A stretch of 64,000 bases of DNA from Bacteroidota bacterium (GCA_020444275.1 JAHLLG010000001.1:434001-498000), one strand, 5' to 3'; shown: positions 25,248 to 33,941, counted from the stretch's first letter. The notes: generated from the letters alone by a model not told the origin. Numbers and translations are program-made.

Positions 25248-26555
25248 TTAATCCAAATCAAATTCGGTATCGTAAGCAATAAATTCTATTTTACATGGTG
25301 CATTTTCAGTAGTTTCACCTTCAAAGAACTTTTTGCTGTCATCAAAATTCATGTCGATTACACGCAGTCTGTTTTTTGGGAAATCAACATCGCCGTAAGT
25401 GGTTTGAAATTTCAAATAAAACTCTATGGATGAATCAATTGGCAAATTTACGTGGCCATACTTGAATTCCCCTTTAAACTTTTCGAATGCTGTTCCTACG
25501 TTATTAATTTCTAAAGCAAGTTCATAAGCACTACCAAAAGTTAATGATCTATTAATTTGTTCAAACCTCATTTCATCATATTTTGATTCAGTGCAAGAAA
25601 ACTCACCAACAGTGCCAAGTCTTATATTTGAATCGTAAATGGTGTGAATAACCACTTTACCTGCATTGCCAGCTTCAATAGATGAGTATTTACCTGTAAA
25701 AATTAACTTTTCGATATTTTGTGCATCGATATCGGAATCATAAAAATTAAGAATACAATTTTTAATGTCACCGTTAATAGTATAATTCGTATACTTGGCC
25801 TCCGACTCAAGCGAATTTATTTTTTCAATGGTTAATTCATCATCATATGAATTAAATTCGAGGGTGTTGATGCTTTCAATTTCAATTTCGGAATATTTAG
25901 AGGTTATTTCCACATTATCCATTTGAATAGCTTCAAGCTCCGAGTCGTAAATATTAAGTATCGCGTCGCCACCCTTTCCAATTGATGCAGAAGAGTATTT
26001 CATATCAAATCGGCTGTCTTTTCCATAACTGAGCATGGTTAAATCCACATCGTGTAATTCAAACTGAACCTTTCCGGTTAATGTAGCTATATCCACATCG
26101 TTGTACTTACTTTTCAAATTAAATGCAATACTTTCAGGAATCCACAAAGTATATTTAGCTGTAAATTTCTTTATCTTAACTCTTTCGCCATTGACCAGTG
26201 TCATTTTTATAATTGGAAAAATTACCACTGTACTCGAAGCCATATTTGTTTCGATGCTTAATGAATTTGTCCCTTCTGTAACTTGCGGATTTTTAAAAAT
26301 CTCAATGACCTCATCCTGATCTTCTTTATCGCCACCTTCGATAATAATTTCACCCATAAGTTTCACTTCATCCTTTTTCCAGGTATTGACCTTCAAATCA
26401 GTGTCATAGCAAGCGAAGTTAAATTCTCCGGTTGATTTGATTTGATAAGTTTTTTCAAATTTTTCTCGCCTTTCCTGACCATTTGCATTTTGAATAGCCA
26501 AACTAATAATGGCAAGTACAAGAACTATATTAAATATTTGTTTTAGCGTTTTCAT
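25248..26555 (-). CDS. Exported beta-solenoid-like (DUF4097-like) repeat protein
   Basis: 435 residues from the ATG at 26555; six extra codons back to a TTG at 26573 are less likely. A signal peptide (MKTLKQIFNIVLVLAIISLA) ends NG then Gln. From about residue 150 the chain repeats every ~17.5 residues: counted from the longer start, Tyr is at 157, 193, 209, 227, 243, 261, 278, 296, 313, 332 and 350, alternating KY and YD contexts with short hydrophobic strands between. This suggests a right-handed beta-solenoid, as in DUF4097/GIN-type putative adhesins. It is last in an operon with an ECF sigma factor and a membrane protein, with which it overlaps by 26 bp. Binding partner unknown. Confidence 0.78.
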   Translation of the reverse strand: MKTLKQIFNIVLVLAIISLAIQNANGQERREKFEKTYQIKSTGEFNFACYDTDLKVNTWKKDEVKLMGEIIIEGGDKEDQDEVIEIFKNPQVTEGTNSLSIETNMASSTVVIFPIIKMTLVNGERVKIKKFTAKYTLWIPESIAFNLKSKYNDVDIATLTGKVQFELHDVDLTMLSYGKDSRFDMKYSSASIGKGGDAILNIYDSELEAIQMDNVEITSKYSEIEIESINTLEFNSYDDELTIEKINSLESEAKYTNYTINGDIKNCILNFYDSDIDAQNIEKLIFTGKYSSIEAGNAGKVVIHTIYDSNIRLGTVGEFSCTESKYDEMRFEQINRSLTFGSAYELALEINNVGTAFEKFKGEFKYGHVNLPIDSSIEFYLKFQTTYGDVDFPKNRLRVIDMNFDDSKKFFEGETTENAPCKIEFIAYDTEFDLD

Positions 26556-27054
26556 AACGTTTTTGTTTTTCAATTTCGTTCAACATTCTGTCTAATAATT
26601 TTATTTTCTTTTGATAAAGATCCATCAGCGAGTTTAACAGTTTAGGATTGGGGCCATAGGTGTTAAGATCTTCAGAATATTTTATGATGAGTGTATCAAT
26701 ATATTCCAGATCTTTATAACTTGTTGCCAGTTGATCTTTATCGTAATCCGTTTTTTGTAAAACCTGGTAATAGGCTTTAATCTGGTGCTGGAATTGGGCT
26801 TCCTGTTTAGCAAGGTCTGGGTCAATGTTAGCCAAAATTAATTGTTGATTGCTTCGTAAAGAAGTTACCTGGTAGGTTATGATAGACAGAGCAATAATAA
26901 CAACAGCTGCAGCTGCAATTTTAAGTGCCAGAAATCGTGATCGATTTTTTTTCTTTGATATGGAATGCGATATGCCGGTCCATAAATAATCCTCATCAGG
27001 ATGTTCAACATCCATTTGATTTCTGTTCTTTCGTATGTACTCCTCAATATTCAT
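26530..27054 (-). CDS. Single-pass membrane protein, probable anti-sigma factor
   Basis: 174 residues: a polar N-terminal ~40 residues with KNRNQMDVEHPDEDYLW, one membrane helix (~43-63, FLALKIAAAAVVIIALSIITY), then an extracytoplasmic coiled-coil-like region rich in Gln, Lys and Leu (~75-170). No zinc-binding HxxxCxxC motif is seen. It overlaps the sigma factor gene by 11 bp, the usual arrangement for a sigma/anti-sigma pair; the W-containing N-terminus would face the cytoplasm. The role is inferred from position and topology. Confidence 0.72.
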   Translation of the reverse strand: MNIEEYIRKNRNQMDVEHPDEDYLWTGISHSISKKKNRSRFLALKIAAAAVVIIALSIITYQVTSLRSNQQLILANIDPDLAKQEAQFQHQIKAYYQVLQKTDYDKDQLATSYKDLEYIDTLIIKYSEDLNTYGPNPKLLNSLMDLYQKKIKLLDRMLNEIEKQKRYENAKTNI

Positions 27055-27595
27055 AACGAACTTCCTTTTTTAATTTATCTCTTAACAATTGCTTGGCACG
27101 CAGATATTGAGACTTTGATGTCGATTCAGTAATATTCAAAATTTCTGCAATTTCTTTGTGCCTGTAACCTTCTAATAAATAAAGGTTGAGAACAACACGT
27201 GCCTTTTCTGGCAGCGTTTTAATAGATTCATGAATCATTTTTGGATCAACTTTAGGTACATCATCATTTTCTTCTTCACTTACAATCTGCAGATTTTCAA
27301 TGTCTGTAAATTCTTGTTTTTTTGACCGTATAAACGAAATCGATTGATTAATTACAATTCTCTTTAGCCACGATCCAAAGGAAGAATCTCCCCGAAATGA
27401 ATCCAAATTGTTAAATGCTTTAACAAATGATTCCTGTATAATATCTTCTGCATCGAATTGATTGGATACCATACGAATGCACGTATTATACATTGCCTGT
27501 ACATATAATTTATACAGTCTGTACATGGACTGCTGACTGCCTTTACGCGCAGATTCAATTAATTTAGCATGTATTTCAACATTCTGTTTGCCCAA
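27044..27595 (-). CDS. ECF-type RNA polymerase sigma factor
   Basis: 183 residues. Region 2 is seen in YKLYVQAMYNTCIRMVSNQF, DAEDIIQESFVKAFNNLDSF (core-binding and -10 recognition), and region 4 in LPEKARVVLNLYLLEGY followed by KEIAEILNITESTSKSQYLRAKQLL, a helix-turn-helix for the -35. The track start is a TTG at 27595 with AGGA only two bases before it, so the true start is uncertain. It heads an operon with the membrane protein (11-bp overlap) and the solenoid protein, and probably directs its own transcription in response to envelope signals. Confidence 0.9.
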   Translation of the reverse strand: MGKQNVEIHAKLIESARKGSQQSMYRLYKLYVQAMYNTCIRMVSNQFDAEDIIQESFVKAFNNLDSFRGDSSFGSWLKRIVINQSISFIRSKKQEFTDIENLQIVSEEENDDVPKVDPKMIHESIKTLPEKARVVLNLYLLEGYRHKEIAEILNITESTSKSQYLRAKQLLRDKLKKEVRYEY

Positions 27596-27660
27596 ATCCT
27601 TTTCTTTTTTAATATAGACTTAACGAAATTTGAAAAGATGGAAGATTTTCATTTTTTTTT

Positions 27661-27755
27661 GAAAATAAAGACCAAATTACAAAGACCAAATTCCAAAAGG
27701 ATATTTTGATCATTGGAATTTATTTGGCATTTGAGATTTGGTTATTGTTATTTTA
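27661..27755. repeat. Long imperfect hairpin repeat (CCAAATT type)
   Basis: ATAAAGACCAAATTACAAAG with ACCAAATTCCAA on the left (27664-27694) matches, in reverse complement, TTGGAATTTATTTGG and GAGATTTGGTTATTG on the right (27714-27748). The whole forms a ~90-base imperfect hairpin with a short A/T loop. It resembles the repeat at 3378-3504. Situated between the end of the MBL gene and the sigma factor start, it may end transcription of neither or either; it is more likely an interspersed repeat. Confidence 0.5.
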
Positions 27756-27760
27756 TAGTG

Positions 27761-28498
27761 TTACATTTTTTTAATTCTTACCTCAATATCTTTTTCATTA
27801 TTTAATAATTCAACGAGCTTAGAGGTATCTGTATTTCCATAATGGTATGGATATAAGATTTTAGGACGAAAAGCTTTTGCAGCATCAGCAACCATTTCGG
27901 GTGTCATGGTGTAGGGGAGGTTCATGGGTAAAAATGCAATATCTATATTTTTTAAAGCCTTTATTTCCGGGATATTTTCCGTATCACCAGCCACAAGAAC
28001 GTTCTTATCTCCAAAAGTAATGATATATCCGTTTCCTTCTCCTTTGGGATGAAATGCTTTTCCGTTTTGGCGTTTGTGCTCAATATTATATGCTGGTATT
28101 GCTCTTATATCAAGCTGATTTATATTAAGTTCATCTCCATTATGCATTACAATAACATTAGAAAGATTTTCAGTCATTTCATGACATTTTTCGGTCATAA
28201 TGATTTTTGTATTATCCTTTTTTAAAAGATTAATGGCATTGAGATCCAAATGATCACTGTGTTGGTGTGTGATAAGAATTAGGTCAGCATCCGGATATTC
28301 TTCATAATTACCCATTCCTGAAACGGGATCTACATGAATTATTTTACCATTAAATTCGAAGAACAGTGATCCGTGTTTAACAAAATGGATTGATAACTCA
28401 CCTTGGTCGGTTGTAAATGTATCTGTTTGTAAATCCTGAGATAAAGTCATAGTTGTACTAGTTATAAATAAAGTTAAGTATAATAAAATCTTTTTCAT
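27761..28498 (-). CDS. Exported MBL-fold metal-dependent hydrolase
   Basis: 245 residues. The signal peptide ends TLS then Gln (residue 21). The metallo-beta-lactamase motif THQHSDHLD has H78, H80, D82 and H83, with later metal ligands in VAGDTEN and the C-terminal YPYHYGNTD. This resembles the UlaG/YtnP-like class of MBL proteins (substrates include lactones and phosphoesters). Export to the periplasm is unusual for UlaG but common in Bacteroidota relatives. Substrate unknown. Confidence 0.87.
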   Translation of the reverse strand: MKKILLYLTLFITSTTMTLSQDLQTDTFTTDQGELSIHFVKHGSLFFEFNGKIIHVDPVSGMGNYEEYPDADLILITHQHSDHLDLNAINLLKKDNTKIIMTEKCHEMTENLSNVIVMHNGDELNINQLDIRAIPAYNIEHKRQNGKAFHPKGEGNGYIITFGDKNVLVAGDTENIPEIKALKNIDIAFLPMNLPYTMTPEMVADAAKAFRPKILYPYHYGNTDTSKLVELLNNEKDIEVRIKKM

Positions 28499-28582
28499 GA
28501 TATATAATTTTTTGATGAGCTATTAAAAGTACTGAATAAATTAGAGCATGTCAATTTTAAGTACTTAACAAGGGTTAAAAAT

Positions 28583-28726
28583 GAGGCTGGCCAAAAAGTT
28601 CTTTTATGCATGTCTGCTTTGACATCCCGATAATTATCGGGACAGTATGACATTTTGTTTGTTAGTAAGTTGTCATATTGAGTTTATCGAAATATGAACC
28701 ACTTTTCTTCTTTTTGGCCAGTCTTA
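28583..28726. repeat. MITE-like element with imperfect terminal inverted repeats and central palindrome
   Basis: GGCTGGCCAAAAAG (28585-28598) and CTTTTTGGCCAGTC (28710-28723) form a 14-bp inverted repeat with one mismatch. Inside is a perfect 18-bp palindrome, TCCCGATAA/TTATCGGGA (28625-28642). The interior also contains GTCATATTGAGTTTATCG, which resembles words common in Bacteroidota intergenic repeats. No ORF is inside. No clear target-site duplication was found, so it could instead be a two-hairpin terminator for the DUF5916 gene. Confidence 0.5.
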
Positions 28727-28753
28727 CTTAATTATAACTAATAGTATATTAAA

Positions 28754-31351
28754 TTAATTTGCAATTCTAAATGAAAGTTTCACTAAAAATACATTGTATG
28801 GATGAATATTGAATAAAGCATCCATGTCGTCCATCATATCAAAATTTCCTTGTTCAACGCTACCTGTTTTACTTTGTGTCCAAACAAGATATAATAACGA
28901 TCCGGGTCTGTATTCCCAACGTAATACCAGGTTAGATCTGAACTGACGAAAATTAAAATCGTAATCGTTCTCATAATCTTCAGAACTAAATGACATATCG
29001 GTACTATACCTGTCGGTAAATTTACTGGCATATGGATTGGTTATAAATTTTGGTTCGGAATAATCAACTGCACTAATAAATGGAGACCCGTAGTACTGTA
29101 TGGTTAAATTGGGGGTAATGGTATAATCTAATCGTAAGGTTAAATCAGTGGTTATCTGATTTATTTTAGCGAACACATAACGATCTTCTCCGTTGTATAC
29201 TTCTGTGTCCAGGTATTGCAGTTCCTTTGTAGCTACTGAATAATCCGGCATTAACGAAACCCTTAAAGCATCAAATGGTCGATAAATAAGATCAATACCA
29301 TAATAATAGCTTTCTCTTGAATTTTCAAATCCCCAATTTCCTCCTGTGCTACCGTATAACTGAATCTTTTTTCTTCCGTCGGTTCCGATATTAAGCCAGT
29401 AATTGAAGCTTCCCGGATATTTCATGGAAGGCCCACCGCGCAATAAGTCGTTTTGAGTACTTTCACCCTCGAGTCCTGTTCCGGCACTAAACGACCAGTA
29501 ATTTTTAAACTGCATATTCATATTCATATTCCCACCGTAAAAACTACTATTACCTCCAAAGTCCCAACCTGTCCACTGATTTAGATTTACCTGCATATTA
29601 CGGAAAATACTGAAAGGTTCTGACCATCGATAGCTTGCCCAGAATACCTGGAAAATAGCATCGGAGTGATGTAAGAATCCAACATCGTTTGATTCAAACT
29701 CCGGAGAGCGCCACGTTACCCAAAATACCCATCTGAATTTGTTATGTCCTTGCTTTCCAAACTGTAATGTTCCCGCATGTCCGGTCATTGATGTGCGATT
29801 GGAGTCAAGACTTCTATAATCATTATCAGGTCTTTGAAAATATCTTCTGGACGATTCCTGTTGGTTAATCATGGCAGTAGTATCGCCTTGAATATGACTC
29901 ATAGCATAGTTGAAAATAATATAATGCTTTTTGTTTTTATCATATTGCGTAAAATCTATACCACCAGTGTAGGCATCAGTATTTAAAAAATCCAGATTAT
30001 CATCTTTAATAAAACGGTTGGTTGAGGTAAACATACCGCCAACAATGGTATTATTATTATTAAGTTCTTTTTGAGCTCGCGCAACAAAGTAATTTGTCAT
30101 TGGTTCAACTACCTCTGTTGATTTTTCCCCTTGTCGTGAAACATCGGCTTTTTCTTCGGCAGTTAAACTTTCTATAACACCAATGGACAGACCATCTTTT
30201 GTTTTTCCCGTAAGTTTTAAAGCTCCTAAGATTGTTGTATTGTCAGGAACATCAGTATATTCATCGTTGTCGCTGTCCACATCAGGGTAATACTGTGGAG
30301 ATCGTCCTATTCTTCTGGAATAAAAAAGGTTATCTAGTGCAAATGAGTTTCCACCTCCTGAAATCTGAAAGTTAGTAATATTTCTTCCTTCAATAAAAAA
30401 GGGTCGCTTTTCTTCAAAATAGGTTTCAAAAGCTGTTAGATTAACTTCGGAAGGATCTGCCTCTACCTGACCAAAATCAGGATTTATGGTAAAGTCGAGT
30501 GTAAAGTCGTTGGTAATACCAATTTTACCATCCAAACCAATTCCATAACCTGCTTCAAAACCTTTTGAGAAAGGATTATCCTCATCCTCGGTATACGATT
30601 CGGTTTTTGCCAACACGTAAGGGTATAACTCAACCTGACGCTTAGGTTTTATATTTTTTATACCATGTAGCTCACCAAAGTGACGTACCCAACCCGATTC
30701 GTCTTGAGAGCAATATGACCAGTGTGAATGTTCCTGTTTTCTGAAAATGTAACGATTTACCTGCAAGCCCCAAATCTGGAATTCTTTATGATTACTAAAT
30801 CTTAATTGAGTATATGGGATTTTCATTTCGGCTATCCAACCCAAACTATCAATGCTGGTTTTAAACTCCCAAATTGGATCCCATGTTGTATCCCAGCTAT
30901 CTCCATCGCCGGAAATGTACTCGTCACTTTTAACACCTGATACCGATCCGGTAAAAGAAAAGGCGGTTCGCTTATCAAAGTAACTATCAATACTTACTCT
31001 TACCCAATCGCCATCGAAACCATCACGGCGCGACATGCGTTGTACAATTTTTTCGGGTTCGGTATCAAAAGCACGTATAAGGATATAAAGGTTATCATCA
31101 TCGTACAAAATTTTAAAAGATGTCTTTTGTGATGCAGCATCCCCATCATTAGGTGAGCGTTGCACAAAACCGTTCGACCATTCTACAATATCCCATATTT
31201 CAGGATCAATCATTCCATCAATTCGTGGTGGTTCGTTTACTATTCGGTGAGTGTTATAAACTTTCTTTTCCTGGTGTTGAGTGCTTTGTGTAAATCCTTG
31301 CAGGCTAATAAATATAATTAAATTTAAAATTATTGCTCGTTTAAAATTCAT
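28754..31351 (-). CDS. DUF5916-family protein with N-terminal CBM9-like domain
   Basis: 865 residues. The signal peptide ends FT then Gln. Residues ~35-230 look like a CBM9-type sandwich (RIDGMIDPEIWD, FKILYDDDNLYILIRAFD, SFTGSVSGVKSDEYIS, WIAEMKIPYTQLRFS). From ~240 the chain is a strand-rich DUF5916 region, with PEFF-like EKRPFFIEG and FYSRRIGRSPQYY, and aromatic amphipathic strands to the end, suggesting an outer-membrane barrel. The family is widespread in Bacteroidota without a proven biochemical role. It stands alone on the minus strand. Confidence 0.86.
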   Translation of the reverse strand: MNFKRAIILNLIIFISLQGFTQSTQHQEKKVYNTHRIVNEPPRIDGMIDPEIWDIVEWSNGFVQRSPNDGDAASQKTSFKILYDDDNLYILIRAFDTEPEKIVQRMSRRDGFDGDWVRVSIDSYFDKRTAFSFTGSVSGVKSDEYISGDGDSWDTTWDPIWEFKTSIDSLGWIAEMKIPYTQLRFSNHKEFQIWGLQVNRYIFRKQEHSHWSYCSQDESGWVRHFGELHGIKNIKPKRQVELYPYVLAKTESYTEDEDNPFSKGFEAGYGIGLDGKIGITNDFTLDFTINPDFGQVEADPSEVNLTAFETYFEEKRPFFIEGRNITNFQISGGGNSFALDNLFYSRRIGRSPQYYPDVDSDNDEYTDVPDNTTILGALKLTGKTKDGLSIGVIESLTAEEKADVSRQGEKSTEVVEPMTNYFVARAQKELNNNNTIVGGMFTSTNRFIKDDNLDFLNTDAYTGGIDFTQYDKNKKHYIIFNYAMSHIQGDTTAMINQQESSRRYFQRPDNDYRSLDSNRTSMTGHAGTLQFGKQGHNKFRWVFWVTWRSPEFESNDVGFLHHSDAIFQVFWASYRWSEPFSIFRNMQVNLNQWTGWDFGGNSSFYGGNMNMNMQFKNYWSFSAGTGLEGESTQNDLLRGGPSMKYPGSFNYWLNIGTDGRKKIQLYGSTGGNWGFENSRESYYYGIDLIYRPFDALRVSLMPDYSVATKELQYLDTEVYNGEDRYVFAKINQITTDLTLRLDYTITPNLTIQYYGSPFISAVDYSEPKFITNPYASKFTDRYSTDMSFSSEDYENDYDFNFRQFRSNLVLRWEYRPGSLLYLVWTQSKTGSVEQGNFDMMDDMDALFNIHPYNVFLVKLSFRIAN

Positions 31352-31579
31352 GTTAATAGATTAAATAGATTCATTTTTCCTGTTAAAGACGCCAAAAAAT
31401 TTCAGGTGCTGTATATCGTATTGTTTTTTATATAAGCTCCCCATGTAGACTTTAATCAAAAGTTATACCATGTAGTATAAAAATCAATATTGCAGAGTAT
31501 TACAAAAAGATGGATTTGTTTTTAGAAAGGAAAAACGTTCAAAAATGAACCTTATCTGTACGATTTAGAACACATGTAA

Positions 31580-32158
31580 CTAAAGTAATTTTTTGCCTAT
31601 TTTATAGGCATCACCAATTTTGTTTCCAAGTGTTCTGTACTCTCTGGCTCCTGATATATAAATTAGCGGGTTAAAGGAATCAATGATTATTGAGGCGGGA
31701 TTTTCACTGTCACCTAGTTTGTCTGTATCGATATGGGTTTCTACAATTTCTCCAATAAAATGATTGGTTTGTCCAACAATATTTGATTCTATAAGTTTAC
31801 ATTCCAAATTTAGAGGGCACTCTTTGATAATAGGCGCTTGAACAATATTTGAAGGTAGTTTTGTTAATCCTGTTTTTTCGAATTTATCCAAATCTTTTCC
31901 GGAGGTGATTCCGCAAAAGTCACTTTCAACCATTATATCTGTTGTGGCAATATTTACAGTAAATTCTCTGTTCTTCTTTATTTCTTCACCTGAAAAACCT
32001 TTTTGGCCTACTGATATTCCTAGTGTAGGAGGTTGGCTAGTTAACAGGCTAACCCACGCTATGGTAACAATATTTGCTTTTTGCATGCTTCCGGTTACAA
32101 CTAAAGTTGTTGGTAATGGGAATAATATACCTTGTGGTCCAAATGTAGTTTTCATCAT
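31580..32158 (-). CDS. Flavin reductase family (FMN-binding) protein
   Basis: 192 residues. The N-terminal LFPLPTTLVVTGSMQKANIV with TIAWVSLLTSQPPTLGISV and GKKNREFTVNIAT-like text is the split-barrel FMN-binding fold of flavin reductases. FIGEIVETHID marks the second half of the barrel. Two ATGs in tandem (32156, 32153) are possible starts. It could be an NAD(P)H:flavin reductase or a related flavoredoxin; the partner is unknown. It is preceded by a 374-bp untranslated stretch with inverted repeats and lies downstream of hydF. Confidence 0.88.
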   Translation of the reverse strand: MMKTTFGPQGILFPLPTTLVVTGSMQKANIVTIAWVSLLTSQPPTLGISVGQKGFSGEEIKKNREFTVNIATTDIMVESDFCGITSGKDLDKFEKTGLTKLPSNIVQAPIIKECPLNLECKLIESNIVGQTNHFIGEIVETHIDTDKLGDSENPASIIIDSFNPLIYISGAREYRTLGNKIGDAYKIGKKLL

Positions 32159-32532
32159 GTATTGTGATTTGATTTTAAGACAGAAAGTTAAAAACTATTT
32201 GGAAAGATAAAAAAAGAAAAAGATTGTATGTTATGAATATTTATGAATACTTTAACTATTTATGAACCTAAAATTTCCTTAAGAAGGGAAACACATACAA
32301 TCTTTTCTAAGTACGAAAGTATGGCATGTATTCTTCTTAAAAAAAATAATTCTACTTCTGTTACAAATAGATAAATTAATGACACAAATTTGAGAATGAA
32401 TGACAAAAATGAAAGCTTTCTGTTGTCCATTTTTGCCAAAAACAGCAAGAAAAGTATGTTTATAACGATTTAAGGGTTGTTTGTTTCTAGTAAGTCAACA
32501 GATGCTTTAATTAGTTTCGATAACTAATTATA
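32159..32532. other. 374-bp non-coding stretch between hydF and the flavin reductase gene, rich in inverted repeats
   Basis: No convincing ORF is present; a 62-codon minus-strand frame at 32260-32448 looks random. A perfect 15-bp inverted repeat joins GAAAAGATTGTATGT (32217-32231) and ACATACAATCTTTTC (32293-32307). A second hairpin pairs TGACAAAAATG (32401-32411) with CATTTTTGCCA (32429-32439, one mismatch) around the palindrome GAAAGCTTTC. A TAAGAAG...CTTCTTA pair lies at 32279-32340. On the minus strand this is the leader of the flavin reductase gene. It does not contain the conserved FMN riboswitch blocks. Confidence 0.5.
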
Positions 32533-33762
32533 TTATAAATAGTCTAAGGAAGATTGTTTTGTTTTTACAAACGGTTCAATAGCACGATCGTAAATGCCCT
32601 GAACATAGGCAATAGCCATTCCATAATTCGTAACAGGTATTCCCGCATCAATTGCCGGCCTTAAGCGGTTTATGAGTTGTTTTCGGGTAATTACGCAACC
32701 TCCGCACTGCACAACTAATGAATAATCATGAATGTCACGTGGCAGATTATCTAGTCCGGCAACGACATCAAATTCAAGTTTTTTACCGGTAAAGTTCGCA
32801 ATCCAACGTGGTATTTTTACTCTACCAATATCGTCGCAGGAAACATGATGCGTGCAGGATTCCAGACTTAAAACTCTATCGCCGTCTTTTAAATCTGCAA
32901 TTTTGGGTGTTCCTTTTAAGAAGTGTTCGAACTCTCCTTTTAAGCGCGCCAGGATAATACTAAAACTGGTTAATGGAATATTTCTGGGAACAGACGCATC
33001 AGCTTTTGTAAAAATCTGGCTGTCTGTTATTGCCAAGGCAGGTTCAATTTTTGTTTTTCTAAGGAAAGCATCTACCTCGCGTTCTTTTAATACGATAGAA
33101 ACGGCATCGTGATCTAAAATATCACGAATGGTTTGTACCTGCGGTAAAATTAATCTGCCTGCCGGAGCTTCAATATCAATGGGTGTAATGAGTAACACAA
33201 TATCACCATACGATAATAAATCACCAACTAATGATGGTGTTTTATATGACGATTCTGGTATGGTGGTTTTTATTAATCGGATGATCTTTTCAAGATTTTC
33301 GGCTTTTATGGTATCAAACTCAACAATTGAAGCATTTGTTTGCGAAACGATGAATGTTCTTGTAGTATCGTTCAGTTGCTTAAGATCCGATTTATTATGA
33401 ATAACAAAGAAAGGCGTTTCTGTTTTTTTAAATTCTTCAATGAGCTGTTTTTCAAATTCACCAAATGTATTATCAGTGATTACTAGAATAGCCAGATCAA
33501 CAGTTTTTATTGAGGCCAGTGTTTTTTCAATACGTTTTGAGCCAAGATCACCTTCATCGTCAATGCCGGCTGTATCGATTAGTATTACCGGTCCAAATCC
33601 TGTTATTTCGAACGATTTTTTAACCGGATCGGTTGTTGTACCTGCAAAGTCAGAAACTATTGCAATTTCCTGACCTGCCAATCGATTAATCAGTGAACTT
33701 TTACCATTATTTCTACGACCGTAAATTCCTATATGTGGTTTTGATTCTTTTCCTTTTGACAT
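32533..33762 (-). CDS. hydF: [FeFe]-hydrogenase H-cluster maturation GTPase HydF
   Basis: 409 residues. The N-terminal GTPase has P-loop GRRNNGKSS (15-23), GTTTDPV, DTAGIDDEGDLGS and NKSD. The C-terminal iron-sulfur domain carries C303-T-H305 and C353-G-G-C356, the CxH...CxxC ligands of HydF; the residue before C353 is Gln instead of the His found in some members. HydF is the scaffold on which HydE and HydG build the [2Fe] subcluster before transfer to the hydrogenase. hydE, hydG and hydA are not in the window, but aspA, often near these genes in related bacteria, lies 4.2 kb away. Confidence 0.94.
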   Translation of the reverse strand: MSKGKESKPHIGIYGRRNNGKSSLINRLAGQEIAIVSDFAGTTTDPVKKSFEITGFGPVILIDTAGIDDEGDLGSKRIEKTLASIKTVDLAILVITDNTFGEFEKQLIEEFKKTETPFFVIHNKSDLKQLNDTTRTFIVSQTNASIVEFDTIKAENLEKIIRLIKTTIPESSYKTPSLVGDLLSYGDIVLLITPIDIEAPAGRLILPQVQTIRDILDHDAVSIVLKEREVDAFLRKTKIEPALAITDSQIFTKADASVPRNIPLTSFSIILARLKGEFEHFLKGTPKIADLKDGDRVLSLESCTHHVSCDDIGRVKIPRWIANFTGKKLEFDVVAGLDNLPRDIHDYSLVVQCGGCVITRKQLINRLRPAIDAGIPVTNYGMAIAYVQGIYDRAIEPFVKTKQSSLDYL

Positions 33763-33780
33763 TACATTTAATATTTAGCG

Positions 33781-33788
33781 TAAAGATA
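33781..33788 (-). promoter_or_regulatory. Candidate -7 element of hydF
   Basis: The minus-strand sequence TATCTTTA, one base from TAnnTTTG, lies 18 bp upstream of the hydF ATG. Confidence 0.35.
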
Positions 33789-33913
33789 TCACAAATCTGA
33801 AATAAAAAAGTTTTGTTGAAGGAACATTTTAAATTGGTTGCTTTATGGCATAATTAGCTCTAGCAAACTAATTTTAATTTTATTTCGTTAGTATATGTCG
33901 AGCATCTTTTAAT

Positions 33914-33921
33914 TATCTTTG
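33914..33921 (+). promoter_or_regulatory. -7 promoter element of the glycan block
   Basis: TATCTTTG is a perfect TAnnTTTG and lies 20 bp before the O-antigen ligase ATG at 33942. Confidence 0.6.
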
Positions 33922-33941
33922 ATCAGAAGATAAAATCGGAT

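Noticed and set aside
26556-26573. TTG start six codons upstream in the solenoid gene
   Set aside because: It adds a polar stretch before a good signal peptide; the ATG at 26555 is preferred, though the TTG cannot be excluded.
32260-32448. 62-codon minus-strand ORF between hydF and the flavin reductase
   Set aside because: Hydrophobic but with no ribosome-binding site or conservation signal, and it overlaps inverted repeats; treated as non-coding.
32159-32532. Possible FMN riboswitch before the flavin reductase gene
   Set aside because: The conserved AGGATATGC/GGGCAGGGTGAAATTCCC-type blocks of the FMN aptamer are not present in either orientation.
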